Shown here in pieces: positions 17,307 through 25,924 of a stretch of DNA of 64,000 nucleotides; the first letter of the stretch is position 1, and each line of letters starts with the position of its first letter. The notes beneath the pieces were generated by a model. That model saw nothing but the letters and a program-made list of their open reading frames with translations, was not told where the DNA came from and searched no databases. The position numbers were made by a program, and so were the translations under genes. Origin of the DNA: Collinsella aerofaciens (lineage in GTDB: Bacteria; Actinomycetota; Coriobacteriia; Coriobacteriales; Coriobacteriaceae); the NCBI RefSeq assembly GCF_019131995.1, contig NZ_JAHONA010000009.1, positions 15,557-79,556 on the forward strand, given 5' to 3'.

Positions 17307-20300
17307 ATGCTCATTCACCGTATAGCCGCGCAGCTCTACACTGCCGAGGCGCTGCAGACCGTCGAGGCCGGACTCGATGCCGGCGAGGACGTGACGCTGG
17401 CTGTGTCGCAGTCGGGCCGCACGCTTATGGCGGCCGCCCAGTTTGCGCGCCGTCCGCGCCCGACGGTCTACATTGTGAGCGGCGAGGATGCGGCCGATCG
17501 CGCCGCGCGCAGCCTTGCCGCCTATGTGGGCCTGGCGCACGTGTGCCGCTTTCCCGAGCGCAAGGACTATCCGTGGCGCGAGCAGGCGCCCGACGACGCC
17601 GTGGTGGCGCAGCGCTGCGAGGCTCTGGGGCGTATCGTGCGCGGGGACAACTGCATCATGGTTGCCTCGGCCCGTGCGCTGCTGCGCTGCGTGCCGCCGG
17701 TCGAGAGCCACTACTGGGAGTCCACTACTTTTGCGGTGGGCGAGGAGATTCCCTTTGACGAGGTGCCGCAGCGCCTGGTGGGCATGGGCTACACCAATGC
17801 CAGTGCCGCTGATGCGCCCGGTCTGTTCCGCGTTCACGGCGACACCGTCGAGGTGTTCCCTGCACAGGAAAAGGCACCCGTGCGCATTGAGTTCTTTGGC
17901 GACGAGATTGACCGCATCCGCCGCATGGTGAGCTCAACGGGGCAGACCATCGGCAATGAGGACAGTATCGAGATCTTCCCCTGTCGCGAGCTGGCGCTCA
18001 CCGACGAGGCTGTCCACAACATGCATGTGGCGCTCTACCGCGCCAGCCAGGACGACAGCAAGTTGGCGGCGCTGCTCGAGATGGTGGACGCGCGCATCGT
18101 CACGCCCGAGCTCGACCGCTTTTTGTCGGTGATGTACGGCCAGACTGTGAGCCCGCTGTCGCATGTGAGCGGCAAGGCGCTCGTGGTCCTGTCCGAGCCA
18201 CGCTCGCTGTTCGACGACTGCCTGCGCGCCTACGAGGATATCGAGGCCCGTGCCGGCGAGGCGGGAGTCGACCGTCTGGACGGCTTGTACGTGCGTGCCC
18301 AGCAGCTTGACTTTGGTGCTCAGCAACGCCTGAACTACGTGAGCCTGATTCGTGCCGGCGGTGCGGTTACGGCGGAGCTCAAGATTGAGCAGCCGGCTAT
18401 CGCGGGTTCGGACAATCGCTTTATGACGCGCATTCAGGAAGTCGTGGGCAAGCGCTACGCCTGCGTGTTTGCCATCCCCGACCGCGGTGCGCGCGAGTCG
18501 ATGGAGCTCACCTTTGGCGATGAGGGCATTACCTTTGAGGAGTCGTTGACGGCCGCTCCCGAAAACGCGGGCGCTATCGGCGACCGCGTGCGCGTGGCGG
18601 CGGCGGATTCTGCCGACCGTGCTGTCCGCCAGGATGCTCATGCTGCAATTCGCGAGCGTAAGGCCGACGCGCTCAACGCCCGCTCGCTCGAGGCGGGCGC
18701 CGCGCAGGCTGCCGCCGGCGCCGCCGTGCCCACCATCTCGCGTGGACGCGTGACCTTTGTCGATGCCGCCTTGCCGCAGGGCGTGGTGGTGCCCGATGCC
18801 AACCTGGCCGTGTTCTCGATTGCCGACCTCAACGCCCGCATGGACGCCAACCGCGCGCGCAGCCGCCGCAAGGTGGACATTACGCAGATCACGTTCCCGT
18901 TTAAGCCGGGCGACTACGTGGTGCACGCCACTCACGGCATCGCGCTCTTTAGCGAGATCGCGCGCCAGGAAGTGGGCGGCAAGGAGCGCGACTACTTTTT
19001 GCTGGAATATGCCGACGGCGACAAGCTCTACGTGCCGCTGGAGCAGGTTGACCGCATCACGCGCTATGTCGGTCCCGACGGCGATAAACCGCGCTTGACC
19101 AGGCTCAACACCGCCGACTGGACGCGTGCCACCAACAAGGCGCGCAAGAACGCCAAAAAGCTGGCGTTTGACCTGGTCGATCTGTATACGCGCCGCTCGT
19201 CGATTACCGGTATCGCCTGCCCGCCCGACACGCCCGAGCAGATCGAGATGGAGGAGAGCTTCCCTTACGACGAGACGCGCGACCAGTTGGAGGCCATCGC
19301 CGACATTAAGGCCGACATGGAGGCGCCCAAGCCCATGGACCGCCTGCTGTGCGGCGACGTGGGCTTTGGCAAGACCGAGGTCGCCCTGCGCGCGGCGTTT
19401 AAGTGCGTGGACTCCGGCCGTCAGGTCATGGTGCTTTGCCCCACGACCATTTTGGCCCAGCAGCACTACGAGACGTTCTTTGAGCGCTTTGCCCCGTTTG
19501 GCCTCGAGGTCGAGGTACTCAGTCGCTTCCGTACGCCGGCGCAGCAAAAGCGTGCACTCAAGGCGTTTGCCGAGGGCACAATCGACGTGCTGATCGGCAC
19601 GCACCGCCTGCTTTCGGCCGATGTGAACCCCAAGAACCTGGGCCTGGTGATTATTGACGAAGAGCAACGCTTTGGCGTGCAGCACAAGGAGCAGCTCAAG
19701 AACCTGCGCGAGCAGATCGACGTGCTCACGCTTTCGGCAACGCCGATTCCGCGAACCATGCAGATGGCCACGAGCGGCGTGCGCGATATGAGCCTGATCA
19801 CCACGCCGCCCACCGGACGTCGCCCCGTGATCGTGCATGTGGGGGAGTACGACCCCGACGTGGTGAGCGCGGCGATTCGCCTGGAGGTGGGCCGCGGCGG
19901 CCAGGTGTATTACGTGTCCAACCGCGTCAAGACCATCGACGACGCCGTGGCACGCGTGCACGAGGCCGCGCCCGAGGCGCGCGTGGGGGTGGCGCACGGC
20001 AAGATGAGCCCGCGCGAGGTCGAGGACGTGATGATCGAGTTCGCGACCAAAAAGATCGACGTGCTCATCGCCACGACCATCGTGGAGAGCGGCATCGACA
20101 ACGCGACCGCCAACACGCTGATCATCGAGGATTCGCAGCGCCTGGGTCTGGCGCAGCTTTACCAGCTCAAGGGCCGTGTGGGTCGCTCTGCCACGCAGGC
20201 CTACGCGTACTTTATGTTCCCGGGCGAGCTGCCTCTCACCGAGGAGGCGACGGCGCGCCTGACCGCACTTTCCGAGTTCCAGGACCTGGGCAGCGGCATG

Positions 20301-20939
20301 CGCATCGCCATGCGCGACCTGGAGATCCGTGGTGCCGGCTCGCTTATGGGCGCCGAGCAGCACGGCAACCTGTCGAGCGTGGGCTTTGACCTGTTTACGC
20401 AGATGCTGGGACAGGCCGTGGCCGAGGCGCGCGGCGATGACGATGCCGGCGTGGAGGCGGCGAGCGTGGGTATTAACCTGCCGGCCGACTACTTCTTGTC
20501 CGAGGAGTACCTGCCGGCGGTGGATCAGCGCGTGCTCGTGTACCGTAAGCTTGCAGCGGCCGAGGACCTGGAGAGCATCGATGAGGTGCAGGAGGAGACC
20601 GAGGCTGCGCATGGCGAGCTGCCGCTGGCGGGACTCAACCTGTTCAATCGCGCACGAATCCGCATTCGCGGCGAGCGCCTGGGGCTCGAGAGCGTCACGC
20701 TCAGTGGCGGTCGCATCACGTTTTTGGGCGTCGACGTGCCCAAGAAGGTGGCTTTTGAGCTTAAGACCCGCTATGGCGCGGTGAACTTCCCCAAGAGCCG
20801 CAAGCTGTCGGTACCCTACAAGGCAGGCGCCGGTGCGGGCAGCGGCCTGGGTCGCGGTCTCGACGCCAACGACGGCACCGGCCCGGTGGCCGCGGCGCTC
20901 ATGCTGCTGCAGCAGTTGGGTGCGAGCGATGATGATTAG
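17307..20939 (+). CDS. mfd: Transcription-repair coupling factor Mfd
   Basis: A 1210-residue SF2 translocase that removes stalled RNA polymerase and recruits UvrA. The order of domains is: UvrB-like N-terminus (about 1-340), the CarD-like RNA polymerase interaction domain beginning FKPGDYVVHATHG at about 531, then the RecG-like motor with Walker A GDVGFGKTEVALR at about 680 and IIDEEQRFGV at about 780. The C-terminal TRCF domain follows. It is slightly longer than the E. coli protein because of an Ala/Arg-rich insert at about 430-490. The ATG at 17307 follows CCGGAGGAA. Confidence 0.96.
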   Translation: MLIHRIAAQLYTAEALQTVEAGLDAGEDVTLAVSQSGRTLMAAAQFARRPRPTVYIVSGEDAADRAARSLAAYVGLAHVCRFPERKDYPWREQAPDDAVVAQRCEALGRIVRGDNCIMVASARALLRCVPPVESHYWESTTFAVGEEIPFDEVPQRLVGMGYTNASAADAPGLFRVHGDTVEVFPAQEKAPVRIEFFGDEIDRIRRMVSSTGQTIGNEDSIEIFPCRELALTDEAVHNMHVALYRASQDDSKLAALLEMVDARIVTPELDRFLSVMYGQTVSPLSHVSGKALVVLSEPRSLFDDCLRAYEDIEARAGEAGVDRLDGLYVRAQQLDFGAQQRLNYVSLIRAGGAVTAELKIEQPAIAGSDNRFMTRIQEVVGKRYACVFAIPDRGARESMELTFGDEGITFEESLTAAPENAGAIGDRVRVAAADSADRAVRQDAHAAIRERKADALNARSLEAGAAQAAAGAAVPTISRGRVTFVDAALPQGVVVPDANLAVFSIADLNARMDANRARSRRKVDITQITFPFKPGDYVVHATHGIALFSEIARQEVGGKERDYFLLEYADGDKLYVPLEQVDRITRYVGPDGDKPRLTRLNTADWTRATNKARKNAKKLAFDLVDLYTRRSSITGIACPPDTPEQIEMEESFPYDETRDQLEAIADIKADMEAPKPMDRLLCGDVGFGKTEVALRAAFKCVDSGRQVMVLCPTTILAQQHYETFFERFAPFGLEVEVLSRFRTPAQQKRALKAFAEGTIDVLIGTHRLLSADVNPKNLGLVIIDEEQRFGVQHKEQLKNLREQIDVLTLSATPIPRTMQMATSGVRDMSLITTPPTGRRPVIVHVGEYDPDVVSAAIRLEVGRGGQVYYVSNRVKTIDDAVARVHEAAPEARVGVAHGKMSPREVEDVMIEFATKKIDVLIATTIVESGIDNATANTLIIEDSQRLGLAQLYQLKGRVGRSATQAYAYFMFPGELPLTEEATARLTALSEFQDLGSGMRIAMRDLEIRGAGSLMGAEQHGNLSSVGFDLFTQMLGQAVAEARGDDDAGVEAASVGINLPADYFLSEEYLPAVDQRVLVYRKLAAAEDLESIDEVQEETEAAHGELPLAGLNLFNRARIRIRGERLGLESVTLSGGRITFLGVDVPKKVAFELKTRYGAVNFPKSRKLSVPYKAGAGAGSGLGRGLDANDGTGPVAAALMLLQQLGASDDD

Positions 20940-20950
20940 CAAGTAAGTCG

Positions 20951-21055
20951 GTGGGACAAAGTTATCAGTAGTTCTTTGTCCCAGGTACGAAAGCCGCATC
21001 AAGCTCGTTGCCGCAGGCGACCCTGGGACAAAAACTACTGATATCTTTGTCCCAC
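20951..21055 (+). repeat. Nested palindrome built from GGGACAAA units
   Basis: The outer arms, 20951-20985 and 21022-21055, are near-perfect inverted copies of about 34 bp. Each arm is itself an inverted repeat (GTGGGACAAAG ... TTTGTCCCAGG). It lies directly after mfd and may serve as a terminator or a REP-like element. Confidence 0.8.
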
Positions 21056-21095
21056 CACGTTGCTGGTTGGCCCTCCACCCGACCGAAAGGAAAGC

Positions 21096-21959
21096 ATGTT
21101 CGGATACATCTATAAGAAAGATGTCGCCATTATCGCGGTTGTCCTGTGTCTTTGTCTGGGCGTGGGCAGTTTCTTCGATTATCAGATCTCGAGCGCGCTG
21201 TTCAACATCGGCAGCATGTACGGCCGCTTTATCGAGGCCGCTGGCGAGTTGCCGTTTGAGCTGACGGCGAGCATCGCGGGCGTTATGCTCGTGCGCGCGG
21301 TGCGTCCCGACTCCAGGGGCAGCAAATGGCTTGCCGCGCTCGGCATCCTCGTCAACGTTGGCCTGACCGGCTACGAGATCGTTTCGTCCCTGAGGGTTGG
21401 CGGTAAACTCATTGCGGCTCAGTTGGTGCTGACGTTTGTGCTGGTCATCGCTGCCAACCTTATCGTCTATCGCCTCACGCGCACGACCGAGCCCGACGAA
21501 CTCACGCGCTGGGCGTTGATGGTGCTTGCCGTGTGGATCGCTCAGGCCATCATCCTCAACGTGATCGTCAAGCCACTGTGGTCGCGCCCGCGCATGCGCG
21601 TGATCGAGGTCACGCCGGGGCTCAATTTTCAGCCGTGGTGGGTGATCGGCAATCCCGACAAGTGGACCTATATCGCCGCCGGCGTGATCAAGGACGGGTT
21701 CAAGTCGTTTGCGAGCGGACACACGGCGCATGCGGCGATCGGCCTTATGCTCGCCGGGCTTCCCGCGGCAGCCTTTAAGGAAAAACCGTCGCGTCGCCGC
21801 GTGATTTTTTGGGCGGCGGCTGTGATCGCGGCGCTCGTCGCCTTTGGGCGCATCGTGATAGGTGCGCACTTTTTGAGTGACGTGAGCTGCGGTTTTGCCC
21901 TGGTACTGGCACTTGAGTGCCTTGCCGCGCGCATTGCCTATCCCAACGGCGTACAATAG
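21096..21959 (+). CDS. PAP2-family membrane phosphatase
   Basis: A 287-residue integral membrane phosphatase with six to seven hydrophobic helices. The three PAP2 motifs are present: KPLWSRPR at about 159-166, SFASGHTAH at about 205 and RIVIGAHFLSDV near 252 (the catalytic His pair and Arg). Substrates of the family include undecaprenyl pyrophosphate, phosphatidic acid and phosphatidylglycerophosphate; which applies here is not visible. The ATG at 21096 follows GAAAGGAAA. The next gene begins 45 bp later, possibly co-transcribed. Confidence 0.88.
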   Translation: MFGYIYKKDVAIIAVVLCLCLGVGSFFDYQISSALFNIGSMYGRFIEAAGELPFELTASIAGVMLVRAVRPDSRGSKWLAALGILVNVGLTGYEIVSSLRVGGKLIAAQLVLTFVLVIAANLIVYRLTRTTEPDELTRWALMVLAVWIAQAIILNVIVKPLWSRPRMRVIEVTPGLNFQPWWVIGNPDKWTYIAAGVIKDGFKSFASGHTAHAAIGLMLAGLPAAAFKEKPSRRRVIFWAAAVIAALVAFGRIVIGAHFLSDVSCGFALVLALECLAARIAYPNGVQ

Positions 21960-22004
21960 CTCCGTTTGAATCATCTGGCCGATACCCGGTAAGAGAGGAT
22001 TGCC

Positions 22005-23030
22005 ATGCTCGCGTTTAACAACGATTATTCCCACGGCGCACATCCGGCAGTGCTGCAGGCGCTCGTCGACACCAATATGGAGCCGCAGCCCGGCTACGGT
22101 ACCGATGCGCACACCGAGCGCGCCAAGCAACTTATTCGCGAGGCCTGCCAGGCCCCTGATGCCGACGTGTTTTTTCTGGTGGGCGGCACGCAGGCCAACG
22201 CGACGGTGATCGACATGCTGCTTGCGCCCTACGAGGGCGTCGTTGCTGCTGAGACTGGCCACGTCGCCTGTCACGAGGCGGGCGCTATCGAGTTTGGCGG
22301 CCACAAGGTGCTCACCATCCCCGGCTACGAGGGCAAGATGCACGCCGAGGACCTCGAGAACTATATCCAGGTGTTCTACGAAAACGAGAGCTACGAGCAC
22401 ACGGTGTTCCCGGGTGCCGTGTATGTGAGCCTATCGACCGAGTACGGCACGCTGTACTCCAAGGCCGAGCTCGCGGCGATTCACGCGGTGTGCCAGAAGC
22501 GCGAGATTCCGCTGTTTGTGGACGGTGCTCGCCTGGCCTATGCGCTGGCGGCCGATGAGTGCGACATTACCCTGCCCGAGCTGGCGCAGCTGTGTGACGT
22601 GTTCTACATCGGCGGCACCAAGTGTGGTGCGCTCTGCGGCGAGGCTGTGGTGTTCTGTGGCATGCACGCCCCGGCGCACCCCATTCCGCGTATTAAGCAG
22701 CATGGCGCACTGCTCGCCAAGGGCCGCCTGATGGGTGTGCAGTTCGAGGCTCTTTTTACCGATGGCCTGTATTTTGAGATTGGTCGCCAGGCGATTGAGA
22801 CCGCTCAGGCGCTTCGTCGTGTGCTGCACGAGCGCGGCTACCAGTTCTTCTTGGAGACGCCCACGAACCAGCAGTTCGTGATTCTGCCCAACGAGGATAT
22901 GGCCCGCATTCGCGAGCATGCGGCGATCGAGTACTGGGAAAAGTACGACGATACTCATACGGTAGTGCGCTTTTGCACCAGCTGGGCCACGACGCAGGAG
23001 GACATCGACGCGCTGGCGGCTGTCCTGTAG
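22005..23030 (+). CDS. Threonine-aldolase-like PLP lyase
   Basis: A 341-residue fold-type I PLP enzyme of the beta-eliminating lyase/low-specificity L-threonine aldolase family. It opens with FNNDYSHGAHPAVLQAL and has the cofactor Gly-Gly-Thr region (LVGGTQANATV). The PLP aspartate is in LFVDGARLAYAL, and the Schiff-base Lys is in YIGGTKCGALCG at about 206. It probably splits threonine or allo-threonine to glycine and acetaldehyde in the cytoplasm. A hairpin terminator follows at 23049. Confidence 0.9.
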   Translation: MLAFNNDYSHGAHPAVLQALVDTNMEPQPGYGTDAHTERAKQLIREACQAPDADVFFLVGGTQANATVIDMLLAPYEGVVAAETGHVACHEAGAIEFGGHKVLTIPGYEGKMHAEDLENYIQVFYENESYEHTVFPGAVYVSLSTEYGTLYSKAELAAIHAVCQKREIPLFVDGARLAYALAADECDITLPELAQLCDVFYIGGTKCGALCGEAVVFCGMHAPAHPIPRIKQHGALLAKGRLMGVQFEALFTDGLYFEIGRQAIETAQALRRVLHERGYQFFLETPTNQQFVILPNEDMARIREHAAIEYWEKYDDTHTVVRFCTSWATTQEDIDALAAVL

Positions 23031-23048
23031 CCTGATGTAATGACGAGG

Positions 23049-23090
23049 GGCCGCCCTGCGCTGGGTTTGGCGCAGGGCGGCCTTTGCTTT
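23049..23090 (+). terminator. Intrinsic terminator
   Basis: GGCCGCCCTGCGC/GCGCAGGGCGGCC perfect 13-bp stem with an 8-nt loop and T-rich tail. Confidence 0.8.
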
Positions 23091-23107
23091 TGGGGGAGAA
23101 GAGTTGT

Positions 23108-23689
23108 ATGACCGAGATGTCCGAGCCGACGATTCGCCTGGCGACGCCCGAAGACGCGCCGGCGTTGCTTGCCATCTATGAGCCATATGTGCGCCAGACG
23201 GCGATTACCTGCGAATACGAGGTGCCGAGCGTTGAGGAGTTCGCCGGGCGCATCGAGCGTACGCTCAAGCGCTATCCGTACCTGGTGATGGAGCTGGACG
23301 GGCGTCCGATAGGCTATGCCTATGTGAGTCCGCTCAACAGCCGCGAGGCATACGACTGGTCGGTCGAGACGTCGATCTACCTGGCACGCGATGTGCGCCA
23401 TGGCGGGCTGGGTCGCAAGTTGCACGATACGCTCAAGCAATGCCTGATTGCGATGGGCATCACCAACATGTGCGCGCTCATTGCCGTGCCGCACGATAAG
23501 GACGACGAGTATCTGACGCACAACAGCCAGGATTTCCATGCCCATATGGGATATCGCCTGGTGGGTGCCTTCGACCGCTGCGCCCAAAAGTTCGGCCGCT
23601 GGTACGACATGTGTTGGATGGAGCTGGTCCTAGCCGAGCGCACGCCCAACCAGCCCAAGCCAACCTGGTTCCCCGACCTCCTCGCCTAA
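23108..23689 (+). CDS. GNAT acetyltransferase, phosphinothricin-acetyltransferase type
   Basis: A 193-residue N-acetyltransferase. RLATPEDAPALLAIYEPYV is the typical start of PAT/YncA-like GNAT proteins. The acetyl-CoA loop is VRHGGLGRKLH at about 100-110, and the C-terminal HAHMGYRLVGAFDRCAQKFGRW resembles PAT enzymes (core MGYRLVGAF). Natural substrates are usually amino acids or detoxified analogues. ATG at 23108 is chosen after GGGGGAGAAGAG. Its stop codon overlaps a hairpin shared with the convergent GntR gene. Confidence 0.85.
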   Translation: MTEMSEPTIRLATPEDAPALLAIYEPYVRQTAITCEYEVPSVEEFAGRIERTLKRYPYLVMELDGRPIGYAYVSPLNSREAYDWSVETSIYLARDVRHGGLGRKLHDTLKQCLIAMGITNMCALIAVPHDKDDEYLTHNSQDFHAHMGYRLVGAFDRCAQKFGRWYDMCWMELVLAERTPNQPKPTWFPDLLA

Positions 23690-23728
23690 AACCACCACGA
23701 AGGTGCCTGTCCCCTTTGTGGTGGTTTT
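23688..23728. terminator. Bidirectional terminator carrying a REP-like motif (family A)
   Basis: AAAACCACCAC/GTGGTGGTTTT stem with GGTGCCTGTCCCC inside. A sister copy is at 43880..43918. It separates convergent genes and would terminate both. Confidence 0.75.
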
Positions 23729-23734
23729 GGCAGG

Positions 23735-24457
23735 TTAGCCGATGGGCTCGGTGTATTTGGCACGGTCGGTGCGCTGGATGCGCTTGGAGACATGGAGCGG
23801 GCGGCCGTCGGTGTCGTAGACGTAGTCGGTGATTAGGATCAGCGCCTGCCCGCGCTCGACGTTGAGCAAAAACGCCTCGTTTTGCGAGGCATAGCACACC
23901 TCAAAGGTCTTATGTCCCTGTGCTGGCGCGCGATGGAATTCTTGGCGCAGCGTCGCGTAGAGCGAACCGTTGATATCGCGATCGATGAGCGTCTCGAAGC
24001 TTGGCGGCAGGTAGGTGGTCTCCAGGCACAGCGGCACGTCGTCCAGGTAGCGCAGGCGGACAAGTTTGACAAGCTTGCTGCCCACGGCGGCGTCAAAGAA
24101 CTTAGCTATGCTGCCGGCCGCCTTGGCAAAGCCCGAGTCCACGGTGCGCGTGGTGGGCTTCATGCCCTGACCTTCGACCTGCTTGGTATAGCTCGAAAAC
24201 ACCAGGTTGTTCTCGTGGAGCGCCGGCGTGTCGGCCACAAAGGCGCCGCGCCCGCGCTCGGTGCGAACCAGGCCCTCATCAGCTAGTACCTTAAGGGCAT
24301 GGCGCACGGTGCTGCGCGACAGACCCGATTCGTCCATGAGTTCCATCTCGGACGGCAGCTTGTCTCCACATGCGTAGGTGCCGGAGGCGATGCGGTCGCG
24401 CAGTATGCCCGCCAAGCGCTCGTATTGGGTCAGTTTCTTTTTAGATGAAGCGTTCAT
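23735..24457 (-). CDS. GntR-family repressor with UTRA domain (GntR-1)
   Basis: A 240-residue transcription factor. The N-terminal GntR winged helix (about 10-75) contains LPSEMELMDESGLSRSTVRH and ends in the wing GRGAFVADT. The C-terminal UTRA effector domain (about 95-235) normally binds a sugar phosphate or amino-sugar phosphate. It is divergent from the SIS-1 gene at 24663 with a 205-bp shared control region containing repeated TAACTTGTAT boxes. It therefore most likely represses itself and SIS-1, sensing an intermediate of that pathway. It is the only one of the four GntR proteins encoded on the minus strand. Confidence 0.9.
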   Translation of the reverse strand: MNASSKKKLTQYERLAGILRDRIASGTYACGDKLPSEMELMDESGLSRSTVRHALKVLADEGLVRTERGRGAFVADTPALHENNLVFSSYTKQVEGQGMKPTTRTVDSGFAKAAGSIAKFFDAAVGSKLVKLVRLRYLDDVPLCLETTYLPPSFETLIDRDINGSLYATLRQEFHRAPAQGHKTFEVCYASQNEAFLLNVERGQALILITDYVYDTDGRPLHVSKRIQRTDRAKYTEPIG

Positions 24458-24468
24458 GCGATCAACCT

Positions 24469-24622
24469 GTATCTAACTTGTATACGTATCTAATCAAGCA
24501 TGTATTCAATACAACAACAAAACCGCTGGTATCCAGTTATCGAAAACCGCATCAGCAAAATTTCTAAGACAAATATAGCATACAACTAGTCGACATAACC
24601 AAAACATGTATGTAACTTGTAT
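24469..24622. promoter_or_regulatory. GntR-1/SIS-1 divergent control region
   Basis: Two GTATCTAA boxes (24469-24476 and 24486-24493) flank a GTATAC core. TAACTTGTAT occurs at 24474-24483 and again at 24613-24622 near the SIS-1 start. The region is A+T-rich, in contrast to the genes. These are likely UTRA-regulator operators. Confidence 0.55.
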
Positions 24623-24662
24623 GCCATCGAGAGCATCAAACGAGAAGAAAGGCTGATGCACG

Positions 24663-25655
24663 ATGACTACTCAGGAACAGGTTAAGGACGTCGTCTCCCA
24701 GGTTTTGGCTGACAAGGCAGACAAGGGCGGCATCAAGCGCGTCGTGTGGATTGGCGCCGGCGGATCCAACGGCGGCAACTATCCTGCCCAGTACTTTATG
24801 GAGCACGAGGCCACGCAGGTCGTGAGCTCCAGCTACACCAGCAACGAGTTCGTGCACGCCACGCCCGCCTATGTCAACGAGAACACTCTGGCCGTCGTCG
24901 TGTCCATGCGCGGCACCAAGGAGACCATCGTCGCCGCCCAGGTCGCCAAGGACCACGGCGCCAGCACCATCGCCATCTATGTTGACGAGTCCGGCCTCAC
25001 CGAGGTCTGCGACTACAAGATTCAGTACGACAGCCTGGCCGTCGACGAGTCCTGCATGGGCCGTACCAACTCCGCCGTCGTGACCATGATCGCCATGGAG
25101 CTCACGCAGCAGACCGAGGGCTATGCCGAGTACGAGACCGCTATGGCCGCCTTCGATCTGGTCGATCCCATCTACCGCAAGGCCGTCGAGTACACCCGTC
25201 CGCTCGCTGCCAAGTGGGCCGAGCAGAACGCCGACAAGCCCTGCATCAACGTCATGGCTCAGGGCCCGCTCTTTGGTGCCGCCTATGTCTTTAGCATCTG
25301 CAACGTTCAGGAGATGCTGCAGATCGACTCCTGCACCATCAACACCTGCGACTTCTTCCACGGCCCCTTCGAGATCCTGGACAAGCGCACCTCGCTGTTC
25401 CAGCTCATCAGCGTCGGCCGCAGCCGCTGCAACGACGAGCGCGGCATCCGCTTCGTTAACCAGTACGGTGGCGAGCGCGTCTATCAGCTCGACGCCAAGG
25501 AGCTCGGCCTCAACGACATCAAGGACAGCGTGAGCGAGTACTTCAACCACCTGATCTTTGCCCCGATCCTCAACAATGTGTACATGCGCGCGCTCTCTGC
25601 CGTTACCCACAAGGACTACATGACGCGCCGCTACATGTGGAAGCTTGACTACTAG
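24663..25655 (+). CDS. SIS-domain sugar-phosphate deglycase-like protein (SIS-1)
   Basis: A 330-residue cytoplasmic protein with two SIS folds, of the FrlB/GlmS-isomerase type. The first phosphosugar site is WIGAGGSNGG near 29-38, with SMRGTKET near 81-88. Likely catalytic residues are E217 (QEMLQID) and H233 (FFHGPFE), 16 residues apart as in GlmS and FraB. It ends with the family-typical MTRRYMWKLDY. It differs from its three paralogues in the loop before the His (TCDFFHG rather than an xxExFHG form), suggesting another substrate. It should hydrolyse a fructose- or glucose-amino-acid 6-phosphate. Sugar isomerase activity is the alternative. Confidence 0.8.
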   Translation: MTTQEQVKDVVSQVLADKADKGGIKRVVWIGAGGSNGGNYPAQYFMEHEATQVVSSSYTSNEFVHATPAYVNENTLAVVVSMRGTKETIVAAQVAKDHGASTIAIYVDESGLTEVCDYKIQYDSLAVDESCMGRTNSAVVTMIAMELTQQTEGYAEYETAMAAFDLVDPIYRKAVEYTRPLAAKWAEQNADKPCINVMAQGPLFGAAYVFSICNVQEMLQIDSCTINTCDFFHGPFEILDKRTSLFQLISVGRSRCNDERGIRFVNQYGGERVYQLDAKELGLNDIKDSVSEYFNHLIFAPILNNVYMRALSAVTHKDYMTRRYMWKLDY

Positions 25656-25701
25656 GGGATAGAGAGGGGATAGAGCGGTCTAACAACTCAATGTCCTCAT
25701 A

Positions 25702-25768
25702 AGTTGCGGTGGAATAGTTCCTGTTTAGGGGCTTGAAGCCTCTATTCAGGAACTATTTCACCGCAACT
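25702..25768 (+). repeat. Long hairpin downstream of SIS-1
   Basis: 22-bp arms with a single G-U pair (AGTTGCGGTGGAATAGTTCC and its complement) enclose an inner AGGGGCTT/GAAGCCTCT stem. There is no clear T tract, so it may stabilise the SIS-1 transcript end rather than terminate it. Confidence 0.75.
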
Positions 25769-25779
25769 GAATCCAGGGC

Positions 25780-25820
25780 GGCACTTGGGGACGTTCCTTT
25801 TGTGCCGGCACTTGGGGACA
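25780..25820 (+). repeat. REP-like palindrome (family A variant)
   Basis: GGCAC...GTGCC palindrome around TTGGGGACGTTCCTTTT, immediately followed by a second GGCACTTGGGGACA half. Confidence 0.65.
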
Positions 25821-25867
25821 CTCCTGGGAATCATTTCCCGTCCGCCGATTTGTGTCTTGAAAAATGT

Positions 25868-25885
25868 ATATAACGACTATAACGT
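25868..25885. promoter_or_regulatory. Probable GntR operator before the DMT gene
   Basis: TATAACGACTATAACGTA resembles the sites at 27148..27175 and 33340..33353 and sits just upstream of the DMT carrier start. Confidence 0.45.
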
Positions 25886-25924
25886 AGTGTGAAACATATT
25901 GGAAACAATACCGAGGAGGCTGCG

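Noticed and set aside
17934..22400. A 1488-codon open frame on the minus strand opposite mfd, the PAP2 gene and part of the aldolase gene.
   Set aside because: It is low-complexity (His/Arg/Ala/Val-rich), crosses several clear plus-strand genes and lies in a G+C-biased frame where stops are rare. It is an antisense shadow.
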